A stretch of 64,000 bases of DNA from contig JAPYXD010000484.1 of assembly GCA_030998225.1 (NCBI GenBank), forward strand, positions 3,844,001 through 3,908,000, in the 5' to 3' direction. Position 1 is the first letter of the stretch, and every line of letters starts with the position of its first letter. The notes beneath the pieces are model-generated. The model saw only the letters and a program-made list of their open reading frames with translations, was not told where the DNA came from and did not search any database. Position numbers and translations under genes: made by a program. Source of the DNA: Diplolepis rosae (Eukaryota > Arthropoda > Insecta > Hymenoptera > Diplolepididae). Shown piece by piece: positions 45,921 to 56,999 of this stretch.

Positions 45921-46927
45921 GTGTGTGGGCAAAAACTAAGGTGAATTTTGTTATAAAATGAAAAATCTTTATTTATCTATCCAAATAAATTTCATCCCCT
46001 TCAAAGTAATCCCCTCCCGATGGAGAAGGAGATGTCGGACGCCTGTGTAGCTCAGTGGTTAGAGCAGTCGACCGGCAATCGAAAGACCTGGGCTCGAATC
46101 CCAGCGCAGTCGAAAGCGTCATTTTTTCCACAGAAAGATTTTCAAATTCTTTAAATAATGCACTTATGCCAACGTTTTCTCCAATCGTCGAAACACTTGT
46201 TAAATTCGATTTCCGGAATTGCCTTCAGAGCCTTCTCCGATTCGGCTTTTATCTCTTCTATCGTGTCAAAACGGTGTCTTCGGAGTGGTCTTTTGAGTTT
46301 GGGGAATAGCCAGAAGTCACACGGAGCCAAATCAGGCGAATATGGTGGTTGTGGAACGATATGCGTTGAGTTTTTGGCGAAATGGTCATGAAAAACGAGT
46401 GCAGTGCGCGGTGACGCATTATTGTGATGCAAAAACCACGAGTTGCCTGCCCAAAATATCTTTTGAAACGGTGTTGAGTGATCCTCTTGAAATGACAATA
46501 GTGTCAGCAAGGTCTCTAATTATCAATCGACGATTTTTGTGCACTAATTATTTGATTTGCTTGACGTGTTGCTCGTCAGTTGATGTTGATGGTCGTCCGG
46601 GGCGTTCCAAGTCATCAACACGTTCTCTGCCTTCTTTAAAGTCTTTGTACCACTTATAAACATTTTTCTGCGACTTAGTCAAATCACCAAAGGCCTTCTG
46701 CAACATTCTGAACGTTTCCGCAACTGAAATTTCATTCTGTAAACAAAATTTAATGGCACTTCTTTGCTCAACAAATTCAAACATTGTAAAAATCGAAAAA
46801 ATCACTTTTAGTCGTTTAGAAAACGCAAGCGTAACTATGTAACAAATGATGACATTGACATGAAATTTGGCACAAATGTCGGTAACAGTAGGACCAACAT
46901 AAAAATAAAAGAGTTTGCCCAAAGTCT
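45921..46927 (-). mobile_element. Mariner element, internally deleted and interrupted by a SINE
   Basis: The ends share TGGGCAAA(A)ACT in inverted orientation. On the - strand the transposase N-terminus is at 46548-46790 (FEFVEQRSAIKFCLQNEISV, WYKDFKEGRERVDDLERPGR). The catalytic C-terminal half is at 46151-46450 (HHNNASPRTALVFHDHFAKN, PPYSPDLAPCDFWLFPKLKR). The central part with the first catalytic Asp is deleted, and HDN has become HNN at the second site. The final GGDYFEGDEIYLDR is separated from the rest by the SINE at 46031-46159. Confidence 0.85.
46031..46159 (+). mobile_element. tRNA-derived SINE, copy B, inside a mariner gene
   Basis: GCCTGTGTAGCTCAGTGGTT (A-box) is at 46041, and CTGGGCTCGAATCCCAG (perfect T-stem, B-box) is at 46088-46104. 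GCAGTCGAAAGCGTC and a TTTTTTCCACAGAAAGATTT tail follow. The tRNA-like fold (46041-46112) has six of seven acceptor pairs, but the anticodon loop CCGGCAA lacks U33. It splits the mariner reading frame between WHKCI and SGGDYFEGDE. Confidence 0.8.
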
Positions 46928-47681
46928 ATTGTATAATTTCAATGCAGCTACAATGTGGACTAACGCAAGGGGGTAAAACGTTTAAAATGAATTTCAATTT
47001 GTGTATAAAGGTGATTTTACGATTGTTTTGTAAAATTCGGAGCAATAAAAAACAATAAAAGAGAACAATTATTTCACAATATTATGTAAGTTTCAAGAAA
47101 TTGAAAGCTTACATGAACTTATTTTGACGTAAATATAAACTCTAAGTAATTTTTTATCATTTCATACATGAAATAGTTACTATCTGAAAAAGTGTAATCT
47201 AAAAGTTAGGTTAGAATTCGTATTTTAGTTCAGATCGTCTATTATACATATTTTTTGCTCATTCTCGGCCAAATTTGTCTTTGTACACACAAATGAGAGT
47301 TTATTTAAGCTTACAGTGAATTGACACTTGCATGGCATGGTAAAATAATTTTTTATTTGAGAAAAGCAGTTTTAAGGTTGAATGCAAGTTCCATCCCCGT
47401 ACAAATAGTAGAGTCCCGTGGGGCGCCGTCAAGCTATGCTGTTTTTAAAAAATTTCATGGGCCCGCATGGTGAAAATTTTAGTGCGCAACTGGCTTAGAA
47501 TTCATAGTATACGTGCATATGTATATTCACCAATGCTATGCCAGCGGCAGACTCGTAGATCGTGCAACGTTGCAATTTAAACCTAACCATCATTGAGCAA
47601 CTGTGATATGCATTTGAATAGATTGATGTCAGAGAATACTTTGACCGTTCTCTGACCTCGCATTATTATGGCTAAGAACGG

Positions 47682-48092
47682 TAAAAAAAAACATTTAAAG
47701 CATTGCATTTATGATTCTGTGGCGAAATTTGGAATAGAAGGTGTAGAAATAAATACAATAATTTTATTTTTTAATGTTAAAAATTAGGAAAACATCATAT
47801 ACCTGTCATTGAAGGCAGTGCAGTGGTTCATCATTAGCGGAACGTTTCCACCATCAGGGTTGACTATTGGTTGGAGTGAGACGCAACTACTTTTATCTCA
47901 CTTTTACCAGTAGCCAATCCTGATGGTGGAAACGTTCCGCAAATGGTGAACCACTGCACTTCCTTTAATGACAGGTATATGATGTTTTTCTAACTTTTTT
48001 CGCTAAAAAAAAAATTATCGTATTTATTCCTACACTTTCCTATTCAAATTTGATCGCAGAATAATAATAGCAATGACTTAAGTGTTTTTTTT
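47682..48092. repeat. Near-perfect long hairpin (arms about 200 bp)
   Basis: Left-arm segments AAAACATCATATACCTGTCA, GCAGTGCAGTGGTTCA and GGAACGTTTCCACCATCAGG reappear inverted on the right. The loop is only about 15 bp (around CGCAACTACTTTTAT at 47882). There are no obvious terminal target duplications. It is either a palindromic MITE or, if transcribed, a source of double-stranded RNA. Confidence 0.8.
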
Positions 48093-48099
48093 TTATTTT

Positions 48100-50975
48100 T
48101 CACGACAACTTCTCTCACTTCAGGCAGCCTTATCATTTTTCTACAAGCAATCGATGCGCCTCAGTTGCAGATTTCTTCAAATTGAAGAAGTAAATCAAAA
48201 GTTCCCGCAAATGACGCTTATTCGGCTCAAAACTCGACATTTTCGCACACAAAAGAATATATTATACTGATAAAAATTCACTAATGTTTCAAGGTTATAT
48301 TGTTGACAGATGTCCAACCTTACGACAGTGACGTTCTACATCTGTCAATTTCAATCAAAACTTACTGGTGACGCCGACTTTTGTCGAACGGCGGAAACTT
48401 ATTTGTACACCTGATAACATTTTTAATAAAAAAAATTCATGGTTTTATACAGCTGACTTGATTTTATGTACGCTTCCAAGCAGGTTGTGTGTGTGTGCGT
48501 TTCGAGTACCTATAGCAGACAAGCTGGAGAAAGGGAACAGTGTTGCCGGATCGCGATACTGTTACGTTTATCCGTTTGAAAGTGAGTGAAATTTCAATGT
48601 TTTTCATTAGATTATCTATGAAACTACACGGTGGAGAGATTTGATATTTTTTTCAAAAATTTGTATTTTCAAACAGCACAAATACCGAAATTTTTTAAAT
48701 TTCTCTACCAGAGCGTTTAAATACTACAAATTAAAATGTGGAGAGTGCCTGTGCATTGCCCATGGATTATGTGTTAAAGTAGTCAACTTTGACATTAATT
48801 ATCTCAGCATCGGTCCGGTTAAAAAATTTGAAATTAATTTAGCATATAAATAATTATTCTCTTTAAATAAAGCTCATTTTTTTAACAATTCTACCACAGA
48901 TCGATTTTTTTTGCATACAACCTTAACAGAAAACATATTTTTTCGCTGTATACAATGAAAATTTTATCTGAAACACTTTGTTTTCAATAAATACTTATTT
49001 TTATTATTCACTTATTATTCCGAACTTCATATAACAATCGTAAAATCACTTTTATGCACAAATTAAAATTCATTTTAAACATTCGACCCTCTTGCGTTAG
49101 TTCGCGACATATCGCACTCTAGATTTTAGATCCCAATAGTCTTAGATCAAATATACCATATTCTCATTTAGCCAAGAATATATTCCCAAATTAGGGATAT
49201 TCTTATTATAAATACACGTTTTTCAATATGATACATATATATACATTACACTAATCAGGCAAAAGTATTAAAGTAAATCATTTATGGATCTCAAAATATT
49301 AACATTATGATTTCATCATTCACGAAAGGTCAAACTTAGACGCGTTATATTTTCTGTGAGTTACTGATTTTTTCAAAAAATTAGTATTTCTCAAACTACC
49401 CTACCCTGTATTCAGTATTCTAATTTTTTGAATTGGAAATCAAATGAAATAATATCGAATTTATTCAGTCGTGATTTAATCGATTAATTCAGTGCTTGTT
49501 TTCCTCGCGAATCCGGAAATAATTGAATCTTCAATGCTCAAAGAGAAGAAAAAAGAAAAAATATGAGAAATGAGAAACAACAAACAACGAGTAGAATATA
49601 CTCGTAGAGCGATAATAGCCTCGACATTCGGGGGTGGCAGCATCCAGTTTTCTTTGGAGGGTTGGGTCTATAGTCCACAAACTGGAACATTCATTTTGGC
49701 CAGCACAAGAGCCTGTTCGTTATAAATTGACGAGTGTGCGCTTGCAAATCTAAACCAGTTTGTTTGTTTGTGTAAAATTGGAAGAAAATACTGCGTTGGT
49801 ACACAGGGCCTGGGGGCGATATGTCTCAATATTATATTGTGATCCTGGTAAAACTGCCTAGTTTGAGACTAGTAACCCGATCTTCTAAGCATTCTGTCAG
49901 TCAAATAAAATTTTTACAGCACGTTTGGCTAATATCGCTTTGATGTTCGATTTCCTTTCCATTCCGGCGCATTTTACTCATCGATGAATATCGTTCTCTA
50001 TAAGTGATTATGCAGACTATACCGTTACGTCAGGGCCATTGCCAAGATCCCAAAGTGCAGTGCATGGAGTTCAATATATTATGGACGAGAGAGTATGAGA
50101 GGAAATCGTTCGACTTTTCAGGTATTCAAGTCTTTCAAATGCTTTTTGAAACGTTATATCTTCCCATCTAGAAATGTAGGTTAATGGAAAGATATCTGAT
50201 AAATTTTTTTTAGTATTTTGTATAGAATTAATTTTTTTAAATTTTGCATTACCTTTTTTGAAATATTTTTTAAAATGGTAAAATATTGCCAAGAACCATT
50301 GCCATTTGAGTAAAATCGTCTGGACAGAAAAGCATAGTAAAATGGTTTCTAACTTGAATCTGTGTATCGGTAAAAGCACTTATTTTTTAAATCGGCAAAT
50401 TATAAAAAATTATATATAAATTTTATCATTTGACTTTCAGTTGTCCTTGAAATAATAAAAAAATTGCATTGTTCTTTAAACTCATTTTTTCAGGAATTAT
50501 TATAGACAGGAAGATAAATTAAAAACCGTTTGATAAAAATAACTTTGTAAAATATTGAACACTCTTGTGCAATTTTGAACGCTAAAAAATGGGGGCATTT
50601 TTTAGTTTATATTATTTATGGTTCAGTCAGACTTCAAATTACTGGAAAACTTTATAACAATGATTATTGCGTCTGATATTGCTACAAGGAATTTCATAAA
50701 ATATGATGATGCAACACTTTTAAAACATCAGCTTCAATAATTATCACTAGTATGGGAATTATATTTGCTAAGAGTGAGAAGCAATCCGTAAACAGGGCAG
50801 GTCGCATTTTTATAAAATCAGATTCTTCAACGTTTAGATCAGAATATTCAGAATCAGAAACTGACATAGGAGTATTCACACTTAGCGCTTCTAACTTCTT
50901 AACTTTCTGTTACACAAGTCTGCTCAGGAAGTTGAAAATCATATTACATGCGATCAATGAAGGGAAATCGATGTT
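48100..50975. other. Intergenic DNA, no gene supported
   Basis: The stretch is mostly AT-rich. Bases 49600-49840 are more balanced and contain a TATA-like TTATAAATT at about 49718, but no following coding frame is seen. The frames at 48368, 50071 and 50752 have no motif. Confidence 0.45.
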
Positions 50976-51283
50976 CAGGGATGGGAAGTAACTAGTTCAT
51001 TTAAATAGTTACTTTTTCTTGGTAACGGTGATGGTAACGAGGTTACTTTTGTTAATAGGTAACGAATTGGTAACTAGTTACATTTTTTTCAGTAACGGTA
51101 TCTATAAAAATCGTTATTTTCCTCGTTACTTTCAAAACATAGTGAAGAATTTTTTTATTACGACAATCAATATACTTTATTACTTTTGTAACGATTTTTT
51201 CATTTCGACTATTTGAATGGTGGCGGCACATTCAACGACCAATCACTAACCTGACCGACGTTTGAAAAGTTGATTGGCGTTAA

Positions 51284-51818
51284 GGTAGTACTGTCGGTAC
51301 GTAGCTAATCAAATGAGTACTTTTTCTCACTTGCTTCACGTAGTATCTAAATTTGTCAACGTTGCATAAGAAAGCGACTATACATGTGTGTATAGCAGAT
51401 GCCTTCTTACGATACGTGAATGGAGCGTGCTTTCACTTATTCTGAGACGTTGCCACATCTATTTAATCGCCGTCGGTTATTGGAGAAAAATTATATTTTT
51501 GCTTACTTAATTGGATTTTGCTACGCTTACACGTATCCAATTGAGATTTTTTAACTTGCAAAATAATGCTTATATTATCAATCAATGAACCAGTCATTTT
51601 TATTTAAATCTGAACGGTTGTTATAGCAGGATTTGTAAATGAACTCGGTTTCTCATAAGGTTAGGTGTTAATCGTCCCAAAATGCAATTAATAATTACTC
51701 CCCTCCAATGTACCCTAGGTCCTCAGAAATTTAACTGAGTCATTTCTGGCTTTATATTCACCAGTGATTTTAATTTTATCAATATCTGAACGGTATTTCC
51801 ATTTACGACAGTACTACC
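51284..51818. mobile_element. TTAA-flanked MITE with GGTAGTACTGTCG ends (535 bp)
   Basis: TTAA (51280-51283)|GGTAGTACTGTCG ... CGACAGTACTACC|TTAA (51819-51822). The 13-bp inverted ends share GGTAGTAC with the element at 34183-34527, but the interior is different. There is no coding frame. Confidence 0.8.
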
Positions 51819-51957
51819 TTAAACAGAATCAGCAGACGATAAGATAGGTTAGAGGAAGGTATATTCTGTTTTTATGTACACGGTACACACGTGTTTACTA
51901 CGCCGGTTCAAACACGGATGGAATGCGTTTCTCAAGTGTTGTGTTTACTTCTGAAAA

Positions 51958-52171
51958 ATGTCGACACTTAAAAATTCTTATGAAGAATCTGTGGTTTTAA
52001 GGCATCCGGAAAATCCTAGAACGTCTGAATCGTACCGTGAAAATAAAGAAATTGGAACTTTTGTTTCTATACCATCATGGCCAGCATACGCAAATTTTTA
52101 CAAGTTTCATTCCAAAGAAGGCGAGACGTACAAGGTTCAATGCAGGTTGTGTTTTTTGCCTAAAAAAATAT
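51958..52171 (+). pseudogene. hAT transposase N-terminal fragment (BED-like zinc finger start)
   Basis: ATG at 51958 in AAAATGTCG context opens a frame with SIPSWPAYANFYKFHSKEGE and TYKVQCRLCFLPKK. The aromatic-rich start followed by C-x2-C fits the first half of a BED zinc finger, the usual N-terminus of hAT transposases. The H..H half is missing because the frame runs into the GTTTCC-word element. It lies inside hAT-type ends, which supports the call. Confidence 0.55.
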
Positions 52172-52321
52172 CGGAAACTACATGGGAAACTATATAGGAT
52201 CCGGGCTCAAATTACTATACAGTTTCCCATATTGTTTCCTTTATAGTTTCTTGCATATTTTCCCATATAGCTTCCCATGTAGTTCACCATATAGTTTCCT
52301 ACATAGGATTTTTCAATAGGG
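52172..52321. mobile_element. GTTTCC-word element with TTCAATAGGG end
   Basis: Words such as GGAAACTATATAGG, CAGTTTCCCATATTG, TAGCTTCCCATGTAG and TAGTTTCCTACATAGG are spaced about 12 bp apart. They end in GGATTTTTCAATAGGG|TA (52312-52323), the inverse of the CCCTATTGAAAA terminus seen at 22522 and 32591. The other end is missing. It interrupts the hAT transposase frame. Confidence 0.65.
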
Positions 52322-52649
52322 TAAGTCCTCTACTTTCATTTCAACTTTGTCCTCGATTTTAGGTTTATATTATAGACATCAAAAACTGTTTGTACTTGAT
52401 GTATATTAAAATTTTCAAAACTGAAATCTAATAAACAATATTAATTGTCGAAAAAATTTTGTATTCCTATTTTTTATCATAATTTTAAAATATAAAAGTA
52501 ACGAGAAAAGTAACGATCATTACTTTATTTATAAAAGTAATCGAGAAAAAGTTATATTTTAAAACGGTAACAATTTCAGTAACTAGTTACTTTTTTTCGT
52601 GTTGTAACGTTAACTAGTTCCTTTTAAAAAGTAATTCACCCATCCCTAT

Positions 52650-53930
52650 CATTATTGTAGGCTTTGACATTTGCGAGAGAATTCAATACAAATTCCACGA
52701 ATATTTTAATATTTTGGAATTTCCTTCTTACAGGCCTCAAACTGATGAATCAGAAAAAAAAAACAAGATTCCTACAGTAAAGTAATTTCGGATTTGCGTA
52801 TCTTGGGAAGTTTGAATTCTCTTAAGACTCTCAAATCGACCTGTTCCGTATTTGGTGTTAATCAAGTGCAGGATTTTTTACGACGTAATACCAATACCAG
52901 GTTTGGAAAACACGTTCAAGAAGAGAACATTTAGAGAGCATAAAGGATAAAAGTGTGTAAAAAGAGGATGGAAGAAAATGTAGAATCTAGACGATAAGGC
53001 GAACCAGGGGATGATTGAATTGGAGATCGACGAGAGTAGAGCAACTCCTATAGGATTTAGGGAAGGAGAGGGGAGGATATCCTTCCGCTGTCCTGCCCAG
53101 ATTATATTGCCTACTCTCGTCTGGATAGACGCTCACAGGAGATCACCCCAAATAAATATCCTGACCACCCTACATCATCTTAATTTAATTTCAGACGTAA
53201 ATGTGTTCAGTAAATGTATCTTTGCATTCTTATGAAAAGACTCAATTCAATTAAAGAATAAAATGTCTTATTTATATTAACCAGTAAATCAATTAATCAA
53301 TAACTCAAGACTGTTTAGATCGAGTGATTTTTTATTTATTTTATTAATTGATGAATTGTCAACATTTAATTTATCATAATAATGTAGAATCATATATAGC
53401 TAAGTTTTTTAATGATGTCGATGGCGTTAGCGCTTGACAAATTCTCTTTAACAATGGACATTTATTCATTAAAACTTTTTAATTCCACTTAGGTCCAATT
53501 GCAATATCTCGAGTTTCGCATTGATTTTTCCCTCGAGGAGTATTGAGCTTACGTGTTTGAACCATCGTAATTGGCAATTTCTTCTTCTCAAATAAATTCA
53601 ATTTATAAGCTAGTAATTGTTCAGAAATCGCTTAATTATATTTGAAAAAAAATTTAATCCTATAGGTTTTCTATTCTATTTCATTCTATTTAGAGAATCA
53701 TCTAGCAAAATAAACATAATAAACAAGAAGTAAATTGTCTACGGAATCAATCTAACAACTGAAAGTATAGGAAAATATCTGAATGACGGATACCATCCTT
53801 TATTATTCTTTGAAAAAAAAGTTATAATCTCTTATATGTATATTATATACTTATGCTTGTTATGGAAAAAATCACCAAATTTCCCAGTGAAAATAATTCT
53901 CAAAAAAAATGTATTAGAAAATGTTTAACT
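52650..53930. other. Intergenic DNA, no gene supported
   Basis: The 74-codon frame at 53011 is in a slightly less AT-rich patch without a recognised motif. The rest is AT-rich. Confidence 0.45.
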
Positions 53931-53962
53931 TTTACTTACATTGCAAATAAATAATAATGTGT

Positions 53963-54427
53963 TAGGGTTGGAGGTGTGCAAAAAGCTCGAAAGCTCGGCC
54001 CGAACCAAGCTTGACTTTTTCGCGCCAGGTCCGGCTGAGCCGGGCTCGAGAATACTTGAATTGTCAATAACCCGAAACAAGTTGGGTTTTTTAAATTTCC
54101 AAGTACTTTTGTAGTATGACGGGTATTCAAATTGATTCGGTTTCTTGAAAATTGTTTAATACACATTCAAATATTTATTCACTGAAATAAATTATGTTGC
54201 ATAGATCTAAACGACTGCGTGGACATGTTCGAGATCCCGAAGTTTTGAAGTACCCGAACTTTTTCGAGAACCCACAAGTTTTCGAGCTTTTGAAATCACT
54301 CGGCCCGACTCAAGTTCGGTTTGGCTCGTAACGGATCGAGCCCAACTCGACTCAACTTGACTCGAAGTGTTAAAAAATCGTCTCGGCCTGATCGAGTATC
54401 GGGCTCCGAGCTTTATTCACACCCCTA
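53963..54427. mobile_element. hAT-like fold-back with AGCTCGG words
   Basis: The left TAGGGTTGGAGGTGTGCAAA followed by AAGCTCG, and the right inverse (TAGGGGTGTGAATAAAGCTC followed by GGAGCCCG), are similar. The interior repeats AAGCTCGGCCCGA, GGCTCGAG and TCGAGCCCAACTCG in both orientations. The YAGGG terminus suggests hAT, but no matched 8-bp duplication was found. Confidence 0.55.
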
Positions 54428-55384
54428 GTTGTACTATATGTTAAGGAAAAAGTTTCTTCGTACTTTCCCGATAGATGACTTTAGCGTCACATAACTCTGG
54501 TAACATTCATCGCATACATTCAAGTTTATTTCTTGTAATTTGACACTGAAACTTAAGTCCAGTTTATAATATTGTAAATGTGAATTACATTTTCTCCAAG
54601 TTACTAAATTTGTTTTTGATTTCAAATGAAAAAAGAAATTCAACTTTCTTAAAGCTCTCAAAGCCTCAAAGAACATATTCTCATTATGACACTCGCGCTT
54701 CTTGCTCAATTTTTTTCCTTTATATCCATTGTAGCCACATTTGCATTTAAAAAAATTAAATATAAACATTTTATCTGAAACTTTGTTAGACAAAATTTTT
54801 AGATCTTATTCAAGCGAAAAATTTTCCATTCTTACGTTTTTTTCGCAGTTCACATATTCTGGTTAAAAAATTGGATTTTCGATTTACAACAGTATTTTCT
54901 TAAATTAAAAAAAATATATATACATCTTAAAAAAAAAAGTTGCGATTCAGATTTGTAGATATTTTTGTAGTGAACAATTTTTTATCATAACTTTTTTTTC
55001 GTATCTCGTATAATTTAACTGGAAAATGGAATTTAGATATTGACTTTTTTCAAGTTTCAACATACTGTAACTTTTCTAATTTTAGTTTAATCGAAAAATG
55101 TTACCAAGATGATTAGTAGAGATTCGTGAGCACTAACAGAAACCAGTATTGGAATTTCTTATTCTTTCATAAATTTTTTTTCGAAAATACAAAAAATGCT
55201 CTTATTTTTACAATTTTCATAAGATGTGGCTGGTTAAGGAACTTTTCTTTACTTTTTCGGCTCTGATAAAGTATGCCAAAGTTCAATTCAATACAATAAT
55301 TCTATCTAGAGTTATCGAGTTTACTACTAGTGCTAGTATACTAGTTATCGAGTATCTACTACTACTACTGCTACCACAACCACA

Positions 55385-55833
55385 ATGTAAAAATTTTTAC
55401 GAAAATAGTTGGACAGCTTAAAATACAAATGGGTCGTAAATTTTTCCAAAGATATAGTCGGAAATATTTCCAACATAGAACTGGAAATAGTTGCTACTGT
55501 TTGGTCGGAGAAATATCCAGTTTATTAGGAAAAATTGATATATTTCATAATTTAAGTGGTAAAAGATCCAAACAAAGTGAACAAATTTCCATTTTTGTGG
55601 AATAATTTTTGCTTTTCATGAGAAAAATTTCCTACAACTTAGGATATTTGTGAAATGTTCACACCTTTTTGATATATTTCGTAAAGTTCGGAAATAAGTG
55701 CGAAAATTCGGTCAATTTTCCTCAAATCTATGAAATATTTCCACTTTCTATAGGAAAATCTATGCTTCCTAAAGATTTAGGAAAAATTTCCCAATGCATA
55801 GTAGGAAAATTTACCGATATTTTTTACAGTTTA
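55385..55833. mobile_element. Fold-back with GGAAATATTTCC words
   Basis: The ends TGTAAAAATTTTTACG and the inverse of CTGTAAAAAATATCGGTAAA bracket repeated GGAAATATTTCCAAC, GGAAATAGTTGC and GGAAAAATTTCCCAATG words. It splits a triplet-repeat tract of the long dispersed repeat (55330-55380 and 55835-55870). Confidence 0.55.
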
Positions 55834-55834
55834 C

Positions 55835-55871
55835 TACTACTACTGCTACTGCTGCTGCTACTACTACTGCA
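55835..55871 (+). repeat. CTA/CTG triplet repeat
   Basis: The sequence is a mixed run of ACT and GCT triplets. A sister tract (TACTACTACTACTGCTACCA) lies at about 55355 on the other side of the insertion. Confidence 0.8.
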
Positions 55872-55982
55872 GATAGATACTTTCGGAAAAAACGTTTTTT
55901 CTCCCTCAGGGGGTCTATTGCATCTTGAAGGTGAGTGTAAATAATGGAAAAATGCGATGTATTTTGAAATTTAATTACAAAG

Positions 55983-56213
55983 AAAGGGAAGAATGCTACT
56001 CAGGCTGCTAAAAAAATTTGTGATGTTTATGGACATGATGTAGTATCAGTATTTGTGGTATGGAGCTGGTTCAAGCGTTTTCAATCTAGATATTTTGATG
56101 TCAAGGATGTACATCGCTTCGGTCGACCAATCACTGGAAAATTCGATGAAGTCATAGAAAAAATTGAACAAGACAAAGTGCGTTCCAAACTAAACGAGAC
56201 TTTTTCAAAATAG
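55983..56213 (+). pseudogene. Mariner transposase N-terminal fragment
   Basis: KGKNATQAAKKICDVYGHDV, WFKRFQSRYFDVKDVHRFGR and PITGKFDEVIEKIEQDK match the helix-turn-helix region of mellifera/irritans-like mariners. It ends in a stop after NETFSK. No catalytic domain follows, and a different mariner lineage begins at 56239. Confidence 0.8.
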
Positions 56214-56238
56214 CTATTTATAGTGGCGCTATCTTCTG

Positions 56239-56952
56239 ATGAGAGTAGGAGTTGGAAAGGTACATCCTTCACTGACGTTCTTTCAAAATTTCATGACCAA
56301 CGGACAATTAGAAGCCGAGTTATTGCTTTATAAGGGACAGTGTGTTTATAGCATCGGTCGAAAAATGAACTTGGGACAAAGAGCGAATATTAAGTTTTGT
56401 TTGAAACTTGGTAAAACTTTTACTGAAAGGTTTGAATTAATGAAACAAGTGTATGGTGACAATTGTTTATTGCGTGCCAGAGTCCATGAGTGGTTTAAAC
56501 GATTCAAAGAAGGTCGTGAAGACATCAAGGATGATGAACATCCCGGTTAGAAAGTTTCGTGATTACACCAAGTAATATTGAAATTGTGCGTGAATTTATA
56601 AAAAATGAGCCAAAATCTTCTTTGCGACACATGGAAATGGAATTAAATATGTCAAAAGATTCAATTCATCGCATTTTGACCGAAAATGCGCCGTGTGAGG
56701 CCGCAATACCGTGAAAATGGCAGTTGGCGCCTTTTGCACGATAATGCGCCGGCTCATCGTTCAACGCTTATCACTGATTTTTTAACCAAAAATCACATTT
56801 TATCCGTCAACTATTCACCGTATTCGCCTGATATGGTTCCCTGTGACTTCTACCTGATTCGGAAAATTGCATTTGACCATGAAAGGAAAACGTTTTGCGT
56901 CCGTAGAGGCCATCCGAAAGGCTTGTCCCTATTGGAAAACCCTTTATATTAG
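56239..56952 (+). pseudogene. Mariner transposase, internally deleted
   Basis: The N-terminal frame includes RANIKFCLKLGKTFTERFEL and VHEWFKRFKEGREDIKDDEH. After a frameshift the text continues IEIVREFIKNEPKSSLRHME and MSKDSIHRILTEN. A deletion removing the first catalytic region fuses this to RPQYRENGSWRLLHDNAPAH, with the second catalytic Asp in HDN. YSPYSPDMVPCDFYL, with the third Asp, follows. The C-terminus is lost after KGLSLLENPLY. The lineage resembles the element at 59866-60792. Confidence 0.85.
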
Positions 56953-56999
56953 ATAATGTTTTTGATAAAAAAGTTTTTTCCAAGATTCATACAAAAATA

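Larger units (their letters stand above)
50976..52648 (+). mobile_element. Degenerate hAT element with nested insertions
   Basis: The ends CAGGGATGGGAAGTAACTAG and CCCATCCCTA are inverted, and both flanks hold GTAACTAGTTAC-type words in opposite orientation. YAGGGATGGG ends are typical of hAT. The neighbouring octamers (TCGATGTT and TCATTATT) match only partly, so the target duplication has decayed or is absent. Inside lie a TTAA MITE (51284-51818), the start of a transposase-like frame (51958) and an iterated GTTTCC element (to 52321). Confidence 0.65.
54490..55935 (-). repeat. Long dispersed repeat, diverged copy with insertion
   Basis: In reverse it preserves GACCCCCTGAGGGAG (about 55905), the GAGTTATCG and AGTTCAATTCAATAC part, GCTGGTTAAGGAAC, the AT-rich body and CGCGAGTGTCATAATGAGAA (about 54690). 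An element (55385-55833) interrupts it, and triplet repeats replace the GTCTG tract. Confidence 0.7.

Noticed and set aside
43159..46112. Two tRNA genes (43230-43159 on -, 46041-46112 on +)
   Set aside because: Both share non-tRNA flanks and a 3' tail, the acceptor stem has a mismatch, and the anticodon loop lacks U33. They are SINE heads.
49600..49840. Possible core promoter (TTATAAATT near 49718)
   Set aside because: No downstream coding frame or conserved initiator could be supported.
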